DNA from: Dermacentor variabilis
Taxonomy: Eukaryota; Arthropoda; Arachnida; Ixodida; Ixodidae
Direction of reading: 5' to 3'
Assembly: GCF_050947875.1 (NCBI RefSeq)
Contig: NC_134571.1
Span: 1,590,001-1,654,000, forward strand
DNA: 64,000 bases
The notes below the pieces were generated by a model. It made no database searches. It worked only from the letters and a program-made list of their open reading frames with translations, and was not told the DNA's origin. The position numbers and the translations under genes are program-made. Positions 1-14,237 of the stretch are shown here, piece after piece; positions within the stretch are counted from its first letter, which is position 1; every line of letters starts with the position of its first letter.

Positions 1-1082
1 GAAGTGCCACACACAATCCATTCTTACCTGCAACGCACCGGACGTATATCGTACAGTACTGGGTATTTACAGTTTTCTTTTTTCATCTGTGGGAACAAAA
101 GCGACTTCGAATTAATTATGACTTTTCCGCAGTGACAACCAGACAAGCGTCTTGCCTGGTTTCTTCCCGGATGGTGATAACAGTTTCGAGCGTAGCAGGA
201 CAATCGCACACCATGCTTCAATTTAATCAGTGTCGTTCCAATGTTTCCTAGAAAAAAAAATAAAGGAAAATACGCCACGCTTACAAGACGAAAAAATAAT
301 ATTAAAAATATATACATGAAAGTACGTCTCAGATTTCCTTGTCCCAACTCTCGAACGCTTGATCAGTTTTCATATAAAGCTCTTCTTTTTTTCTTCCTGC
401 CAGTAAAACAACAGCAACACAGAAACAAGGAGTTCATCATACATTGCAAAACCATTTGCGCAATACAAAGCGAGTTTTGTTCACTTGACAAAGGCGGTCA
501 TGTACTACACAACGTAAAATTAAAATGCAACTTACGAGTATGCATATTCTGAATGGCGAGACAAGGCGGCTCCACTCCATGGAAAGGGCTTGCGGTCTTC
601 TAGTCCATTTGTTACCTTGTGAAGTTTGCGTTTATATGCGACGTCCATGATAACAGAAATGCACCAGCTGGTCCACTAAACTGTCGAGACGCGAAACGAG
701 CTGGCATCCAACAAGCTGCCATCCAACATTTGGCGGGAACTAGCGCCCTTGCCCTGCAGTCCCGCGAGCGGGCGGCGTTGCGAGTAGCAATGCCCCGCTT
801 CCCGTCTTCGCTGGTGGGAGCGGATGCTGACGGAGACAATCGCCCGTCCCTGCTTTCCAAGAACCTCTTCATTTCTTCTGGGAGAGGGAGATGCGACGGT
901 GAGAGATGGACGCGGCTCCCCATACTTTTGCTTTCTTCTTTTTTCGCTGTTTCCTTCTTTATTTACTTACATACCTGCAGCGCCCAATGTTGGGCATTAG
1001 AGTAGAGGGAAGGAATATAAGAATGATGGAAATACAGATGATTGGTGGTACAAAAGGATACATCTAATACATAATACAACGC
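1..1082. other. no gene recognised; possible LINE 3' end at its right side
   Basis: No convincing coding region. The open frames here are short, overlap on both strands and resemble nothing I recognise. On the minus strand the stretch near 960-1010 ends in a TAAGTAAATAAAG-like tail after a GCGCTGCAGG motif, which resembles a LINE 3' end. It could therefore be the terminal part of the LINE that lies to its right, with the (ATT)n tract inside the 3' UTR. I cannot decide this from one copy. Confidence 0.3.
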
Positions 1083-4517
<3,435 letters not shown>

Positions 4518-4530
<13 letters not shown>

Positions 4531-4562
4531 TGTGTGTTGTGCGTGTGCGTGCGTGCGTGTGT
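4518..4562. repeat. GT-rich microsatellite
   Basis: Imperfect GTGTGCGTGTG / GCGTGC repeats of about 45 bp at the 5' breakpoint of the LINE fragment. Confidence 0.8.
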
Positions 4563-4689
4563 AATGAAAACCAGCGATCTAGATTTTGCACAGATTGGTA
4601 GCTCTATACGAATATGTAATAGCTAATATATATAATAATTTTGACATCTTCAATGCGTCAAACAGTAGTTTGGGTGCTATGTTTGTGCC

Positions 4690-4930
4690 ATGTAGGTTCT
4701 GTCTTCCTTTTTGTGAATATTGTTTAAATATTGTATAATCTTGTTTTGTTTCCTTTTGTTCTTGCTCATTATTGTATAACTGTTGTTACACTGTGCAATT
4801 ATCTTTGTTTTAAAAGTCTTGCTACGAAGACGCTGCCAAGCGAAAGGGGGCTGCGGCTTTGTCAAGCTGTATCTGACAGCTTTTTGTGCGCATCCGCTGT
4901 CTGTACCTTTACAAGGCAGAAATAAATAAT
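4690..4930 (+). mobile_element. probable LINE 3' UTR with AAATAAATAA end
   Basis: T-rich sequence followed by a GC-rich block (GGGGGCTGCGGCTTTGTCAAGC) and ending in ACAAGGCAGAAATAAATAA. This architecture resembles the 3' UTR and tail of CR1/L2-type LINEs that I know from arthropod genomes. There is no coding sequence, so the call is weak. Confidence 0.4.
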
Positions 4931-7170
4931 TTGAATTTCAATAAATATTCGTCGTCAAAGCATCACGTCTATACGTGCACGAAGTTCGATAAGTGCGTGC
5001 ATGCATTAACCGTCAGTACGCGTTCCAGGGAGCTTTGCACCAAAAATGGTAGATATATATATGCCTCACAGGTGACGGCGCATAAGAAAACACTCATGAT
5101 CTACCATGAATTTATTAATTCTTAACTGCTTGATTGTTGAATGTCATTAGTTCATTGAGCAAAGGTTGGAAGAACTTGATCTAACTGTAGTTCTTCCCAG
5201 TCAAATGACACGTCGACAGCAGAAATGCTTCATTTGTAGATTGACATCGATGGACATGCAGCCTTAATTAATTGACAATAGCTACAAAAATGGCAGTTTT
5301 TGACATCTTTTCACAATTCGGCTTCGTATAATCGCTTCTTTCACACTCCCCAGGGAAAACAACCAATGTTTTCCTGAACTGTACAGTCCGCGAGTCGCCT
5401 AGCTGCGCTTATATCGTTTTGACGATTTTTGATGTGATACGACAGGGCCGTTTACAATTAACACGCCGTTCACGAACTATTTTGCTTGACTCTTTCTGCA
5501 GCGCAGGTATGACTATTACGAGAACTGTCTAACACAATACCCACATTATTAAATCTTGTTCCCCGTTAAATAGAATATTTTCTCGATAATTTACCTACAA
5601 AAAAAGAAAGCAATAATGAACGATCCAATAGTGTTACAAACATATCCGTTCTTGAAGTATTGAAATCTTGTGCCTTTTGGTAAAGGAAATGTAATACTTA
5701 CGCGATATGTCTTCTTCTTGCGACTTGCACACTGGTCTCCACGTACTTTTGCTCTCATAATAGTGGTCGTTGCATGCGCACCCGCATATATGGCGCAAAT
5801 AAATTTGATTCTGATATTATAATTCGCTCTAATTACTAGAGTTCGATCAGTCCAGAACAAAACACAGAACCATCCTTTAGCCGGAAGCTGATCTAACTGC
5901 CAGATGAACTGTCACTAACGTCTGTATGTGATGGTTGCTGTTTTTCCCCGTGTGATGAATCGCCGTCATCGCTTTTGTATAGCTGGTCTATATTCCGTCA
6001 TTATGTATATTCGTCCGTCAACATTTGTTACGCAAAAGCAATAACAACAAAAAATTGCTGCCTCTCACTTCTTCAAAGCACTGCGCAGCCTGTCGGAACG
6101 CACTGGCGCGTGTGGACGCGTGGCCTAAAGGCTCAATTTCAAGCTGTTGTTCAATTGCTGCCTGAACCACTCGTGAAGACTTTCCGCACCACGCTGCATT
6201 ATTATGCTCGCTTTTCTTGTGACCGATGACAAGACATTAAATTTGGCGGCCTCTGCGAGACAAAGCTGCACCTACGCAGCTTCTTAAATATAAGAATCGG
6301 CTCAGCAGCTGTCGGGCTACGTGCACGGTCCCGTGTGACACGTCACTCAGAAACCGATTAAACACGTACCGCACGTGTATGACGCGAACACGAATATAAC
6401 GTGAGAAGGGGCTTTCGGTCTCAGAAAAAGACTGTGTGTCAGAAGAAGTGCTGGGTAATATTCTATATACGGGACGTCTTTCATACATAAGCTATCCACA
6501 ATGAGACTTCCGACGGATGCGGTTTCGTATACTGAGGCAGTACATGCACTAGTCGGATATTCTAATGACGAAGCTTTCTTTCACATGGGAGCTGTAGGTT
6601 GCGTGGGAGCTAGGTTATACGTAGGCGCCTACATGCAGCGCGCAGTCTGCCATTTGGGAAGAGGTGTCATTCCTCCGTCTTGTGCAAGAGCGATCTATGA
6701 AAGCGCTAAACGTGAAAGCGTATAAAGTTGACAGCAGCTTTGGTGGGCAAGAAAAAGAAACCTATATAATATTGCCTATTGTAAGCCGTTCCATGGTTTC
6801 AGACAAATTTATAACTATATTAGGTAAAGCTGTATAGGTAGAACCATACTGAATAAAAAAAGATATTTCAAATAGTCTGTACATAAATTTATTGCGACGC
6901 ACTATAGCGTAAGCCTCCATGTCAATTTTTCCGCGTGGAAGTGCTTTTGTGGTGCTGCCTTGGGCGTGTTTCTGAATTTTTCATCTTGGGCTCAGATAGA
7001 ACGCACCGTTTATTCAAAATTTACTGACGACAGACACCGCTGGCTTCCCTGCCGCAAGCGCAGTGTACAACTTCAGGCCATGTCACCCAGCTGCAGAGAC
7101 TAGTCGAAAACATGGAGGGAAGAGAAAAACGGTAGAAAGGAAAAGTTTCCCGCGCTTCTCCGCCTGCCTT
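4931..7170. other. unassigned intergenic DNA
   Basis: No recognised gene or element. A 74-codon frame with an ATG lies at 6501-6725 (plus) and an 89-codon frame at 5591-5860 (minus); neither shows a domain or a recognisable motif. The segment ~5797-5825 carries an AAATAAATTTGATTCTGAT motif like the tail of the small insertion found inside the P-like element at 45.8 kb. Confidence 0.5.
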
Positions 7171-7899
7171 CCCTGGTGGCGCTCGTCGTTTTTTTTTTTT
7201 CCCTCCTAGCTCCATACTGCGGTTACCCGGCCACGCTACCCGGCCTTGGGCTCAGTTATTCCCTCTTGCCCGCATTCTTCTCCACCGCTGGACTGTTTTA
7301 CTTCACTTTCTTTTTTTTTTTTTTTTTGCTTAGCCCGACTCACCAGAGTGTATATCAGCTTGTCGTTGGAAGTAGGCATGCCCATTTGTGAACGAACTAG
7401 TTTAACAGCAATGCAAAGCGGTTTACCAATGCGGACAAATAAAAAATGCGGCCTTTTAGCGAAACGTGAGTTGAAACCAAGCAGCAGTACGAGCAAAGTC
7501 ATTAAAAAGAATTTAAGGAAGTCCAGAGTCGCAGTCTGTGCTTCTGCAGTGTGCATCAGCCGTGGCAGCATGCAAAATGCTTGTTATTATTGTAGTTAGT
7601 ACTTAGTTCAATATATTTTATGCTGTCTAACAAAAAAATACGAGGACCCAAAGTTCAGTCGGCAACTAAAGCCGGCCCGATGCATTGCCGGCTTGTCGCA
7701 CCGACGAGCGTTTGGCGCGCTCGGCGTCCAGTCGTGCTCTGGCGGAGGCCCAGCCCGTGTGGCCGGCCGCGTGCCGATGTAGCTGGAAGTAGACGTCGGG
7801 ACAACTGTTTTCGGAAGTCGGGCGTAGGCCAGTGATGTTGGCTTCTGACCATTTCTCAACAATCGGCCAAGCATCGGCAGTCGGCTAGGGTTCCTTGGG

Positions 7900-8100
7900 G
7901 GGTTCTAGCTTTGGTATCCCCGTTGCCGCTTTGGTGTCCTGGAGGCGCCACCAATAATGCGAAATAATGACACGTTGTTACAATTAGTAAAAAAAAAAAA
8001 CACGATTTATTAAATATAATTGCATCCAGCCGCCAACTTGTGACGATAAGTTCAGCACTGCCGCGCTTCGCGACTTCTGCAACACCAGTCAGGTCTTCGC
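7900..8100 (-). repeat. dispersed repeat, copy 1 (inverted partner at 48.64 kb)
   Basis: Shared blocks with the second copy include a GGCGCCTCCAGGACACC-type block, TGTCATTATTTCGCATTATT, TTTACTAATTGTAACA and a CAAGTTGGC.GCTGGATG block, in the same order on opposite strands. No coding potential is seen. The family is unknown to me; an LTR or a non-autonomous element is possible. Confidence 0.6.
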
Positions 8101-8419
8101 CTCTGAATACGTCGGACAGACTTTCTCGCGCCTGCGGCGCTGGTGCTGAGTCAGTCATCGCCACCGGCGGCCTTTCACTCACTTGCGTTCGCGGTTGCCA
8201 AGACGCTCTGCCTTCTAGATTTTCAGTATATGCGGCTCGGGCTCTACTACGGTCGCAAGCTATGATCCGTCACGACTGACTTAGCACGAGCGCCGAAGGT
8301 GCGAGACAGCCTGTCGGACACAACGGTCGCCACATCGGGCGTCCGTGCCTGCTGCTTCACCTATTTTACCGCGCCGGCAGCCAGGGTCCGAGCGTACACA
8401 AACTCGACCCCACTCCGCA

Positions 8420-8505
8420 ATGCCGGCTCCCAGATTTTCTCTCTCGCACCCGCTCTTACTCGCGCCTGCGCAAGAACGGCTGGCGATCCCTCAAATGAAC
8501 GTCTC
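8420..8505 (+). repeat. dispersed repeat, copy 1 (direct partner at 60.99 kb)
   Basis: About 85 bp of a TTTTCTCTCTCGC.CCCGCTCTTACTCGCGCCTGCGC.. block, continued by ACGGCTGGCGATCCCTCAAATGA, recurs with few changes at 60,990-61,065. Confidence 0.7.
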
Positions 8506-8737
8506 GTCGTGACACCATAGAGAAAGAAATTCAACAAGAGGGGACACTCTTCAAAAACTGGCAACAGGAAAGACGTCACGCCTAGTTTCAACAACATCCG
8601 TTAGTTGACGCGAGCATCAGAAAAAAAAAGAATGTGAAATAAACTTCCAGACAACGTTTTATTTTTTTAATTCTTTCCCACTAAAAGTGAAAAACTTTTG
8701 CGTGTAAATGAACTTACACTTTGCAACTTTTTGTTGC

Positions 8738-8750
8738 GTTGCCTAGCAAC
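8738..8750. promoter_or_regulatory. X-box-like palindrome (RFX site)
   Basis: GTTGCCTAGCAAC matches the inverted-repeat X-box bound by RFX factors, which drives ciliary genes in animals. A CRE-like TACGTCAT lies about 30 bp downstream (near 8779) and the following 150 bp are GC-rich, so this could be a promoter. I see no convincing first exon on either side, so the call stays tentative. Confidence 0.4.
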
Positions 8751-8994
8751 AAGCTAGCGGCACGCCAGACGCGCGTGCATACGTCATGCGCCAGACAAGC
8801 CGCAGGAGTGAGCGAGGCCGGCCGTACGTGCGAAGCTCGCGTGCTCGGCGACCCGTCTGTTTTGGATATAGCCCATGTTTTTGGGCTCCCGGCCTTCTCT
8901 ATGCTTTTCTTGCGTATCGTCTGCATTTCGACACGGCACCACTGGACTACGGCAAGGTGAGAAATTGTGTTTGACAGTGTGCGGCGCATTTTAA

Positions 8995-9610
8995 GCACAT
9001 TTAGGCTTAGTTCGAGTGCCGCAGTTAGCGAAAAACAGCTCCGCCGTCCTGGCGCAGTTAATGCCTCGTCCTGGGAGATGTTTGCGACGCTTTCTATGAG
9101 TCCCAACATTACTGTAACTTATTTTGGTAGGTTTTGGGCACGCTTGCCGCGCCCGGCATATTGACGCAGTAAGCGAAAACCGGCTCGGCCGTGTGAGGCA
9201 TTTGCCTGTGTACATGCGTGTACTGCGTCGTAGCGCCTAAGACAGACAAGTTTTCGCGCATTCTGTGGCCCCCAACATTATTGTAACTAGCGTCGTTATA
9301 TTTGGGGTAGTCTAGAAGCACGGTTGCCGCGCCCGGCTTATTGACGCAGTTAGCGAAAAGCAGCTCGGCTGTGTGCCGCAGTTTCGCGTGTACTGGATCT
9401 TACTGGTAGAAGTTCGTGACGCATTCTCTGACCCGAAAAAGTATTGTAATTTATCTGGTAACATTTTGGGATATCTTAAGGCTTGCTCGCCGCGCCTGGG
9501 GTTGTGAAGGTGTTAGCAAAAAAGCAAGCCGGCCATAGTGAGTTTTGCGTGTACTGAATTTTAGTGGGACAAGTTTGTGACGCATTTTATAGCCCTGCAA
9601 CAAGATATAC
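8995..9610. repeat. degenerate tandem repeat, about four units of 145-185 bp
   Basis: A core of GACGCAGTTAGCGAAAA followed by CAGCTCGGC.GTGTG recurs near 9022, 9164, 9347 and 9512. Each copy is preceded by TTGCCGCGCCCGGC-like sequence and by a CCCAACATTA.TGTAACT block. Units differ strongly and in length. No open frame spans the array. Confidence 0.7.
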
Positions 9611-10793
9611 CTTATTTCGGTACTCACGCTTCTCGAAAACGCGACGAGCGATTGCCGAGAGTGATAACACGGGAGTGTTGCATGCGCCGGCAGGACGCGT
9701 AAAAGATAACACGGAGGAGCTCAAGAACATGACATTTACGTATTATGAGCGACTGAAAACAGGCTTTGCACCCACGAGTCTGACTTGAGTGCGATTAGAA
9801 GGCATTCTGCGAGCGTGTAACATGGTCTGGCTGAGCCTGTGTGTGTACTTCGCGTACCATCGTGTCGACTGAGGCCAAGTTGTTTTGGAAACGCGCAGTC
9901 ACCCGTGTATTTGTGCACTTAAAGTGCAGGAAATAATGCCAGGGAAAGGAGGGGTGCTTGAAAATCAGATGTTCAGATTTTATGGCATTGTTTCGGAGGA
10001 GTCTTTGCTGCGAAATGTACGTAAAAGTGAATTTATCTCTAATGCCGCTCATTCACCACTTACGCACGTTTCGCCTCTACACGAAATACTCCTGTTAGGT
10101 CAATATGCCAAAATGATACATGCTTGTAATTTACTTTCAGCTGATGGGATCCGGTGGAGCATCGTACGGCAACGACTGCTGCTTACCTGGTGCCACAACT
10201 TTCGATGAATGCAGAAGAAGCCCGGAACGAGCATTTATATAGAGCAAAATAAACATTTCATCATTTCAGAAGACGTCTTTCGTTTTCTTTATGAAATTGC
10301 ACCTGACAGATTCGGTGCAGTCTTGTAAAGGTCAATCGCAATCATTTCTACGTAATAATGAAACGATTCCACGCCAAGGCCACGCGAGGTTCAGCAGAAG
10401 CGAAAAAAAAAATGCCGCGCCGAGCAGCGGAGCCGGCGCGGCGTGTACCAACTGGTGTTCAAAACGCGCGCGCCCAAAACCGAAACCGGAAGAAGTCAAC
10501 AACATCCGCTTGGTGTGCTACAGTCAATTCGGCCGCTGGGCTCTATGGGAGTGTCCACTCTTGTTGAAATTTCTTTCTCTATGGTGACACGAGAAACTGG
10601 TTCCGGCCCGTCCCCTCTTTCCTCCTCTCCACCAGGGTCGGCTGCGAGCGCTACTGGCAGCGGCTGCTCCAAACTGGAATCACGTTTTATTGCCTCCGAG
10701 ATTTTAGCGGCGTCTGTAGCGATCCTGGAGGCAGGACTCGCGGTGTCTCATCAAACCATTGTTTGAGCGCTCGCCAGCCCAGTAATCGTTACC
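9611..10793. other. unassigned DNA
   Basis: No gene recognised. At ~10,555-10,592 it holds an inverted copy (caccatagagaaagaaat core) of sequence found at ~8,509-8,547, and both places carry a TCAACAACATCCG motif in direct orientation. These look like fragments of one dispersed repeat. Confidence 0.5.
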
Positions 10794-11330
10794 ATAGAGT
10801 TTCTCGCCCTATTACCTAGAGGGAAATCTGGCGCTGCTGCGCTGTGGTATGCATGGGAATACCAGTATATTGTGACCTCTGATTGGCATCGTTCTCGGAG
10901 AGCCAGGCAAGCGCCGTTGCGTCTGTCACAATGACTAATTTTCTACTAAAGCAGCACGTAAAAAGCTGTTTTAGCTTAATTATTACACAAAAACATGTTT
11001 TGTTTAACAATAATAACTAGTTGTTGCAAGTATAATTATATGAAACGTAAGAAGCATCAGCGAGCCGCTAAAGTTAGAGGACAGAAGACAAGATTCGTAT
11101 ACTCACTTTGGAACAGTTTGTCGCCTGTTCTTCCTTTCCTTCCTTTGGTTATGCATTCTAGGTGAGTAAACTTTACTGGAAAATGTAACATGGGTGAATG
11201 GAGGCATTTTATGAAGATTTTACTTTAAGAACGCGTTATTTGTGTAGCCATATCCACGTTTTAGACGAAGCACCGTACATACGCCAGCCAATACAAGCCT
11301 CGCAGACAGATATAGGGGGCGCTATTCTCG
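10794..11330. mobile_element. non-autonomous DNA transposon copy (related to 27.48-28.09 kb), right end lost
   Basis: Starts with CATAGAGTTTCTC...CTAGAGGGAAATCTGGCGC and follows the 27.48-kb element closely for about 500 bp (same CTGCTGCGCTGTGGTATGC, CAGCACGT.AAAAGCTGTTTTAGC and GTTTTAGACGAAGC blocks). The right terminal inverted repeat seen in the 27.48-kb copy is missing; instead the sequence runs into a different palindrome at 11,340. Confidence 0.7.
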
Positions 11331-11339
11331 ACACAGGCC

Positions 11340-11393
11340 TAGAGTTACTGTATATGCTCCCAAAGGTATTTGGTAGCATATACAGTAACTCTA
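11340..11393. repeat. 54-bp palindromic insertion
   Basis: Arms TAGAGTTACTGTATATGCT (11,340-11,358) and its exact reverse complement (11,375-11,393) enclose a 16-bp spacer. If the outer TA belongs to the target, the unit begins GAGTTACTG and ends CAGTAACTC flanked by TA on both sides, as expected for a mariner-type MITE. A direct CAGGCCTA also lies on both sides (11,334 and 11,396) but does not fit exactly as a duplication. Confidence 0.7.
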
Positions 11394-11403
11394 CGCAGGC
11401 CTA

Positions 11404-12760
11404 GGGTGCCTCGATGCGCGCGCTCCCCTCCGCCGCCGAGCAGGGTGAAGACAACCGCGTCGTGTGTTTCAACGGGCATCGCGCAGCTGCATGCACAGTT
11501 CGCTTTGATAACGTGTGCTGCTTTAGTGATATGTCGAGAACACGAAATTTTTGCATCAGGAGTGTGAAGGTACCAATTTAATATTCTGTCATTTTCATTT
11601 TTAAAACGGAATTTCCAACTGGACTTGCTGGCAGCCGAAAACTGCCGTCGACGCCAGCCGCGCAGACCTTAAAAGAACGTCGTGTAGGGCTAGCTGGTGA
11701 CTGTTCACTTTGGTTAAAGGCGTGAAACGTACGCAGGCACGAGTCTCGCCGTCTTTCGCCGTGTCTGTGCGAAGTGAAATTTAGGGGCTCGCTAAAATAT
11801 AATCAGGAAGAAGCCAAAGACTGTCGGCTTTCTCTGAACAAACAGGGATAGTGTGAGGAAATTCTACAATATGAACTGAAGGCGTGTGCGCTTTCCAAAT
11901 TAAAATATTAAAGCTTCTTGCCTATACTGACAGGTGGAACAATCGTAGTGAGCTAAGAAATCATTTTAAATATAAAAAGTGGCACCCTGTTATATTATAT
12001 GCATGCTCAAAAAGGCAATGTTGTAGGTCAACACTGGCGTCACGCTGTCCACAAAGTTCGCGGAGCCCGAACACAACAGCTCTCTTTTTCGTCTAATTCT
12101 GTCACCGCCCGTAATAAATTTCTGTCGTTAAACGGACACGTAGCCTTGAAATCATCATCAATAATGCCTTATACGATATCCAAATAATTCGCCGATCATT
12201 GGGTGGGGAAGAATATAGCGAACGCACAGACAATGCATGATCAAATTACTCATGCCCAATGCACAACTACGTGGCTTCTATACATAGCAGTAACCACCAA
12301 TTGTCACTGAATCAGTCATGATGAGTCGTGACATGACATGTTTGTCATGACCATACATGCGTCGTGCCTGGTCAGTGGTTTCATCCCCCCCCCCCCACAA
12401 GAACACACGCATGAACACATACACGCACGGACAGCAAGTACCGACCGAGTTGGACAACGGCACAAGAATAATGCCGGGAAAACACGTCAACACTATCCGT
12501 ATGTCATTACATGAAAGACAAGCTTAAAGCTCACCTTACCTTCTACTGCGCCATGCGTATGCTCTTCCAGCTAAGTACAATATCAAATTGTACGAGACGC
12601 CGGTCACAAAGAGCGCACAACGTATGCGTAATATACATCTTGACGCTATTGCAGCCGGTGTGCAACACGCGATTAGAAACAAAGCATTTTGTGTTATCCA
12701 GAAATAAGCGAGTTACACACGCATGCATATGTGACAGATATCAAGAATAAAAGCGAACAC
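11404..12760. other. unassigned DNA
   Basis: No gene recognised. Contains a C12 run at ~12,387 and a CATGACATG-rich patch at ~12,315-12,350. The open frames are under 80 codons and show no domain. Confidence 0.5.
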
Positions 12761-12821
12761 GCTACGGGAAAAAGCACACAAATGAACGAATATCTACGAA
12801 TGCAGAAATGGCATAACTTAC

Positions 12822-13064
12822 GCTGCACACACACGACCGGTCCGTGGGCTGCCACTTGTCGCGCTTGACCGTAACCAGCCAGAGGAGTCGTCTTTTCGTT
12901 TCTTTAGGAAATTGGAACATCTTCCAGTCATTCCGTGAGTGGTTCGTGCACTGGGGCACGCAACAGCCGGGTATTTCGGACCAGAAAACGCCGTGCACGT
13001 GTCTCTCTAGACCGACCGTAAAGAAATGTGGGGAGCGCAATGGCGGCCGGCGGTCAGAAGGCGG
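12822..13064 (-). CDS. THAP-domain exon (partial gene)
   Basis: Minus-strand frame with a THAP N-terminal signature: PGCCVPQC, a FQFPKETKRRLLWLV block (the usual F.FP...R..W motif) and RSCVCS directly before a GTAAGT donor (donor at 12,816-12,821). In THAP domains the C-x2-H pair follows at this point, so the histidine should be in the next exon, which I could not find. No in-frame ATG precedes the domain, so the start is upstream in another exon or the piece is a relic; an acceptor-like TCGGTCTAG lies upstream near 13,015. THAP domains are C2CH zinc fingers that bind DNA in P-type and other transposases and in host factors. It lies outside the TTAA element next door. Confidence 0.6.
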
Positions 13065-13445
13065 CACTGACCCCTTCACGGAATGACGCCACCCTCCGAG
13101 AGGGCGCGCATGGAGGCACCCTACACAGGCCTGCGCTGATGCTTCCTCGACGAGATCAGTTTCCAGAGTTTAGCAGACGCGGATGGGTCTAGCTTTACCT
13201 GCAGGCTCTGCGAGGGTGTCAGGGAAGCAGTCCAAGAATTTGAAGGAACTTGGGCAGCCAAGTTCGAAGAGCTTAAAGGGACACTAAAGGTTAATATTAA
13301 GTCAATGTGGACTGTTGAAATACCATCACAGAAACCTCGAAACGCTTGTTTCATGCGAAGAAGATACTTATTTTAAGAGAAAATGCGTTCTGAAGTGTCC
13401 GCGCACCTCTAGCGCAGTTCAAATCACCCGCCCTCCGATCGAGGA

Positions 13446-13841
13446 GTGGTGACGTCATGGTCTCATAGTGACATTGCGCCGTCGGTGAGTAAAACGGTGT
13501 CCGCAGACAGCGCTACGGATTTTCTGCGCAAAACGCAAACGCGTGGCCAGGAACAGAGCCAGGACAGAGCCAACAGCAGCGCGAAAGCGAAACTATGGCG
13601 GCTAGCGGAAGGGAAAGCGCTCGACGATAAGCTGGTTCTTTATTTTATGACGCCAACTTTGACGCTAGTTGCAATGTACGACCTTGACAACGACACATTG
13701 GCTCGCGATGCTAGGCTCGACTTCAGCGATTTAAGCACTGATGAACATGACCTGCTGCTGAGGGCTCGCGCTGCCGGCGTCGTTGCGTACTACTACGACG
13801 GCAACTGTATGTCATGGCTGCACATATTCGAGCATTTGTAG
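13446..13841 (+). CDS. uncharacterised ORF of the TTAA transposon
   Basis: 131 codons open on the opposite strand to the THAP gene, in the left half of the same element. The C-terminal part is hydrophilic and acidic (YDLDNDTLARDARLDFSDLS.DEHDLLLRARAAG) and reads like real protein rather than random frame. No in-frame ATG precedes the FMTPTL segment, so the true start is unclear; an ATG in another frame begins MAASGRES at 13,594. It could be the first exon of the element's transposase, or a leftover. No domain recognised. Confidence 0.4.
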   Translation: MVTSWSHSDIAPSVSKTVSADSATDFLRKTQTRGQEQSQDRANSSAKAKLWRLAEGKALDDKLVLYFMTPTLTLVAMYDLDNDTLARDARLDFSDLSTDEHDLLLRARAAGVVAYYYDGNCMSWLHIFEHL

Positions 13842-13871
13842 CTGTTCCTTCGTGAAAACAAAATGCCACAC

Positions 13872-14237
13872 TCACCGCCCCGTCTTCGACCTGCAGTTGT
13901 TCTTGCGCTTCGGATTTGCAGGCAAGACCGACAGAACAGCGCTACGGGAGAGCATTGCTTTGAAAGGCACTCCACACGACTTCAGTAAGTCGGCGTTGAA
14001 CTGGTAATCCTCTGGACGAAAGTGCAGCGAGCCCACTATGCGATTTTTCGGCTCTTTGCCAACGCGCTGTGGCAGAGGTACGGTACTTAACCACTTCGAA
14101 CGAAGAGGTTCACTCGTTGGCACACAGTGATAACTAACGTTGAATTCGCCGTTGCAACTGCCCTTGGCCAAGTTCCGCGGACCGTTCAGGCATCCCACGA
14201 CATCACATGGACGTGGCATTCTCAGCTCCAAATGCAA
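13872..14237 (-). CDS. THAP-domain protein inside the TTAA transposon
   Basis: 121 codons. The start at 14,237 is an ATG; a second ATG six codons on (MPRPCDVVGC) matches usual THAP N-termini better. Visible THAP features: C-x4-C at CDVVGC, a long insert rich in Gly/Asn, PLRSKWLSTVPLP with the invariant Trp, GSLHFRPEDY, and a hydrophobic AVLSVLP where AVPT(I/L)F is usual. The second zinc cysteine, expected two residues before the histidine, is replaced by Gly (GSLH), so zinc binding may be lost in this copy. The ORF ends in a basic tail. In Kolobok-type elements a separate THAP protein accompanies the transposase; whether this one still binds the ends is unknown. Confidence 0.65.
   Translation of the reverse strand: MHLELRMPRPCDVVGCLNGPRNLAKGSCNGEFNVSYHCVPTSEPLRSKWLSTVPLPQRVGKEPKNRIVGSLHFRPEDYQFNADLLKSCGVPFKAMLSRSAVLSVLPANPKRKNNCRSKTGR

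Larger units (their letters stand above)
7171..8720. other. unassigned DNA with poly-T tracts and dispersed-repeat fragments
   Basis: Poly-T runs lie at 7189-7201 and 7310-7327. No gene is recognised. Two parts recur elsewhere in the window: ~7900-8100 (inverted copy at ~48.64-48.86 kb) and ~8420-8505 (direct copy at ~60.99-61.06 kb). The stretch is therefore mainly old interspersed repeat. Confidence 0.5.

Noticed and set aside
11334..11403. CAGGCCTA as 8-bp target duplication of the small palindrome
   Set aside because: Four extra bases lie between the right arm and the repeat, so it does not fit as an exact duplication; TA is simpler.
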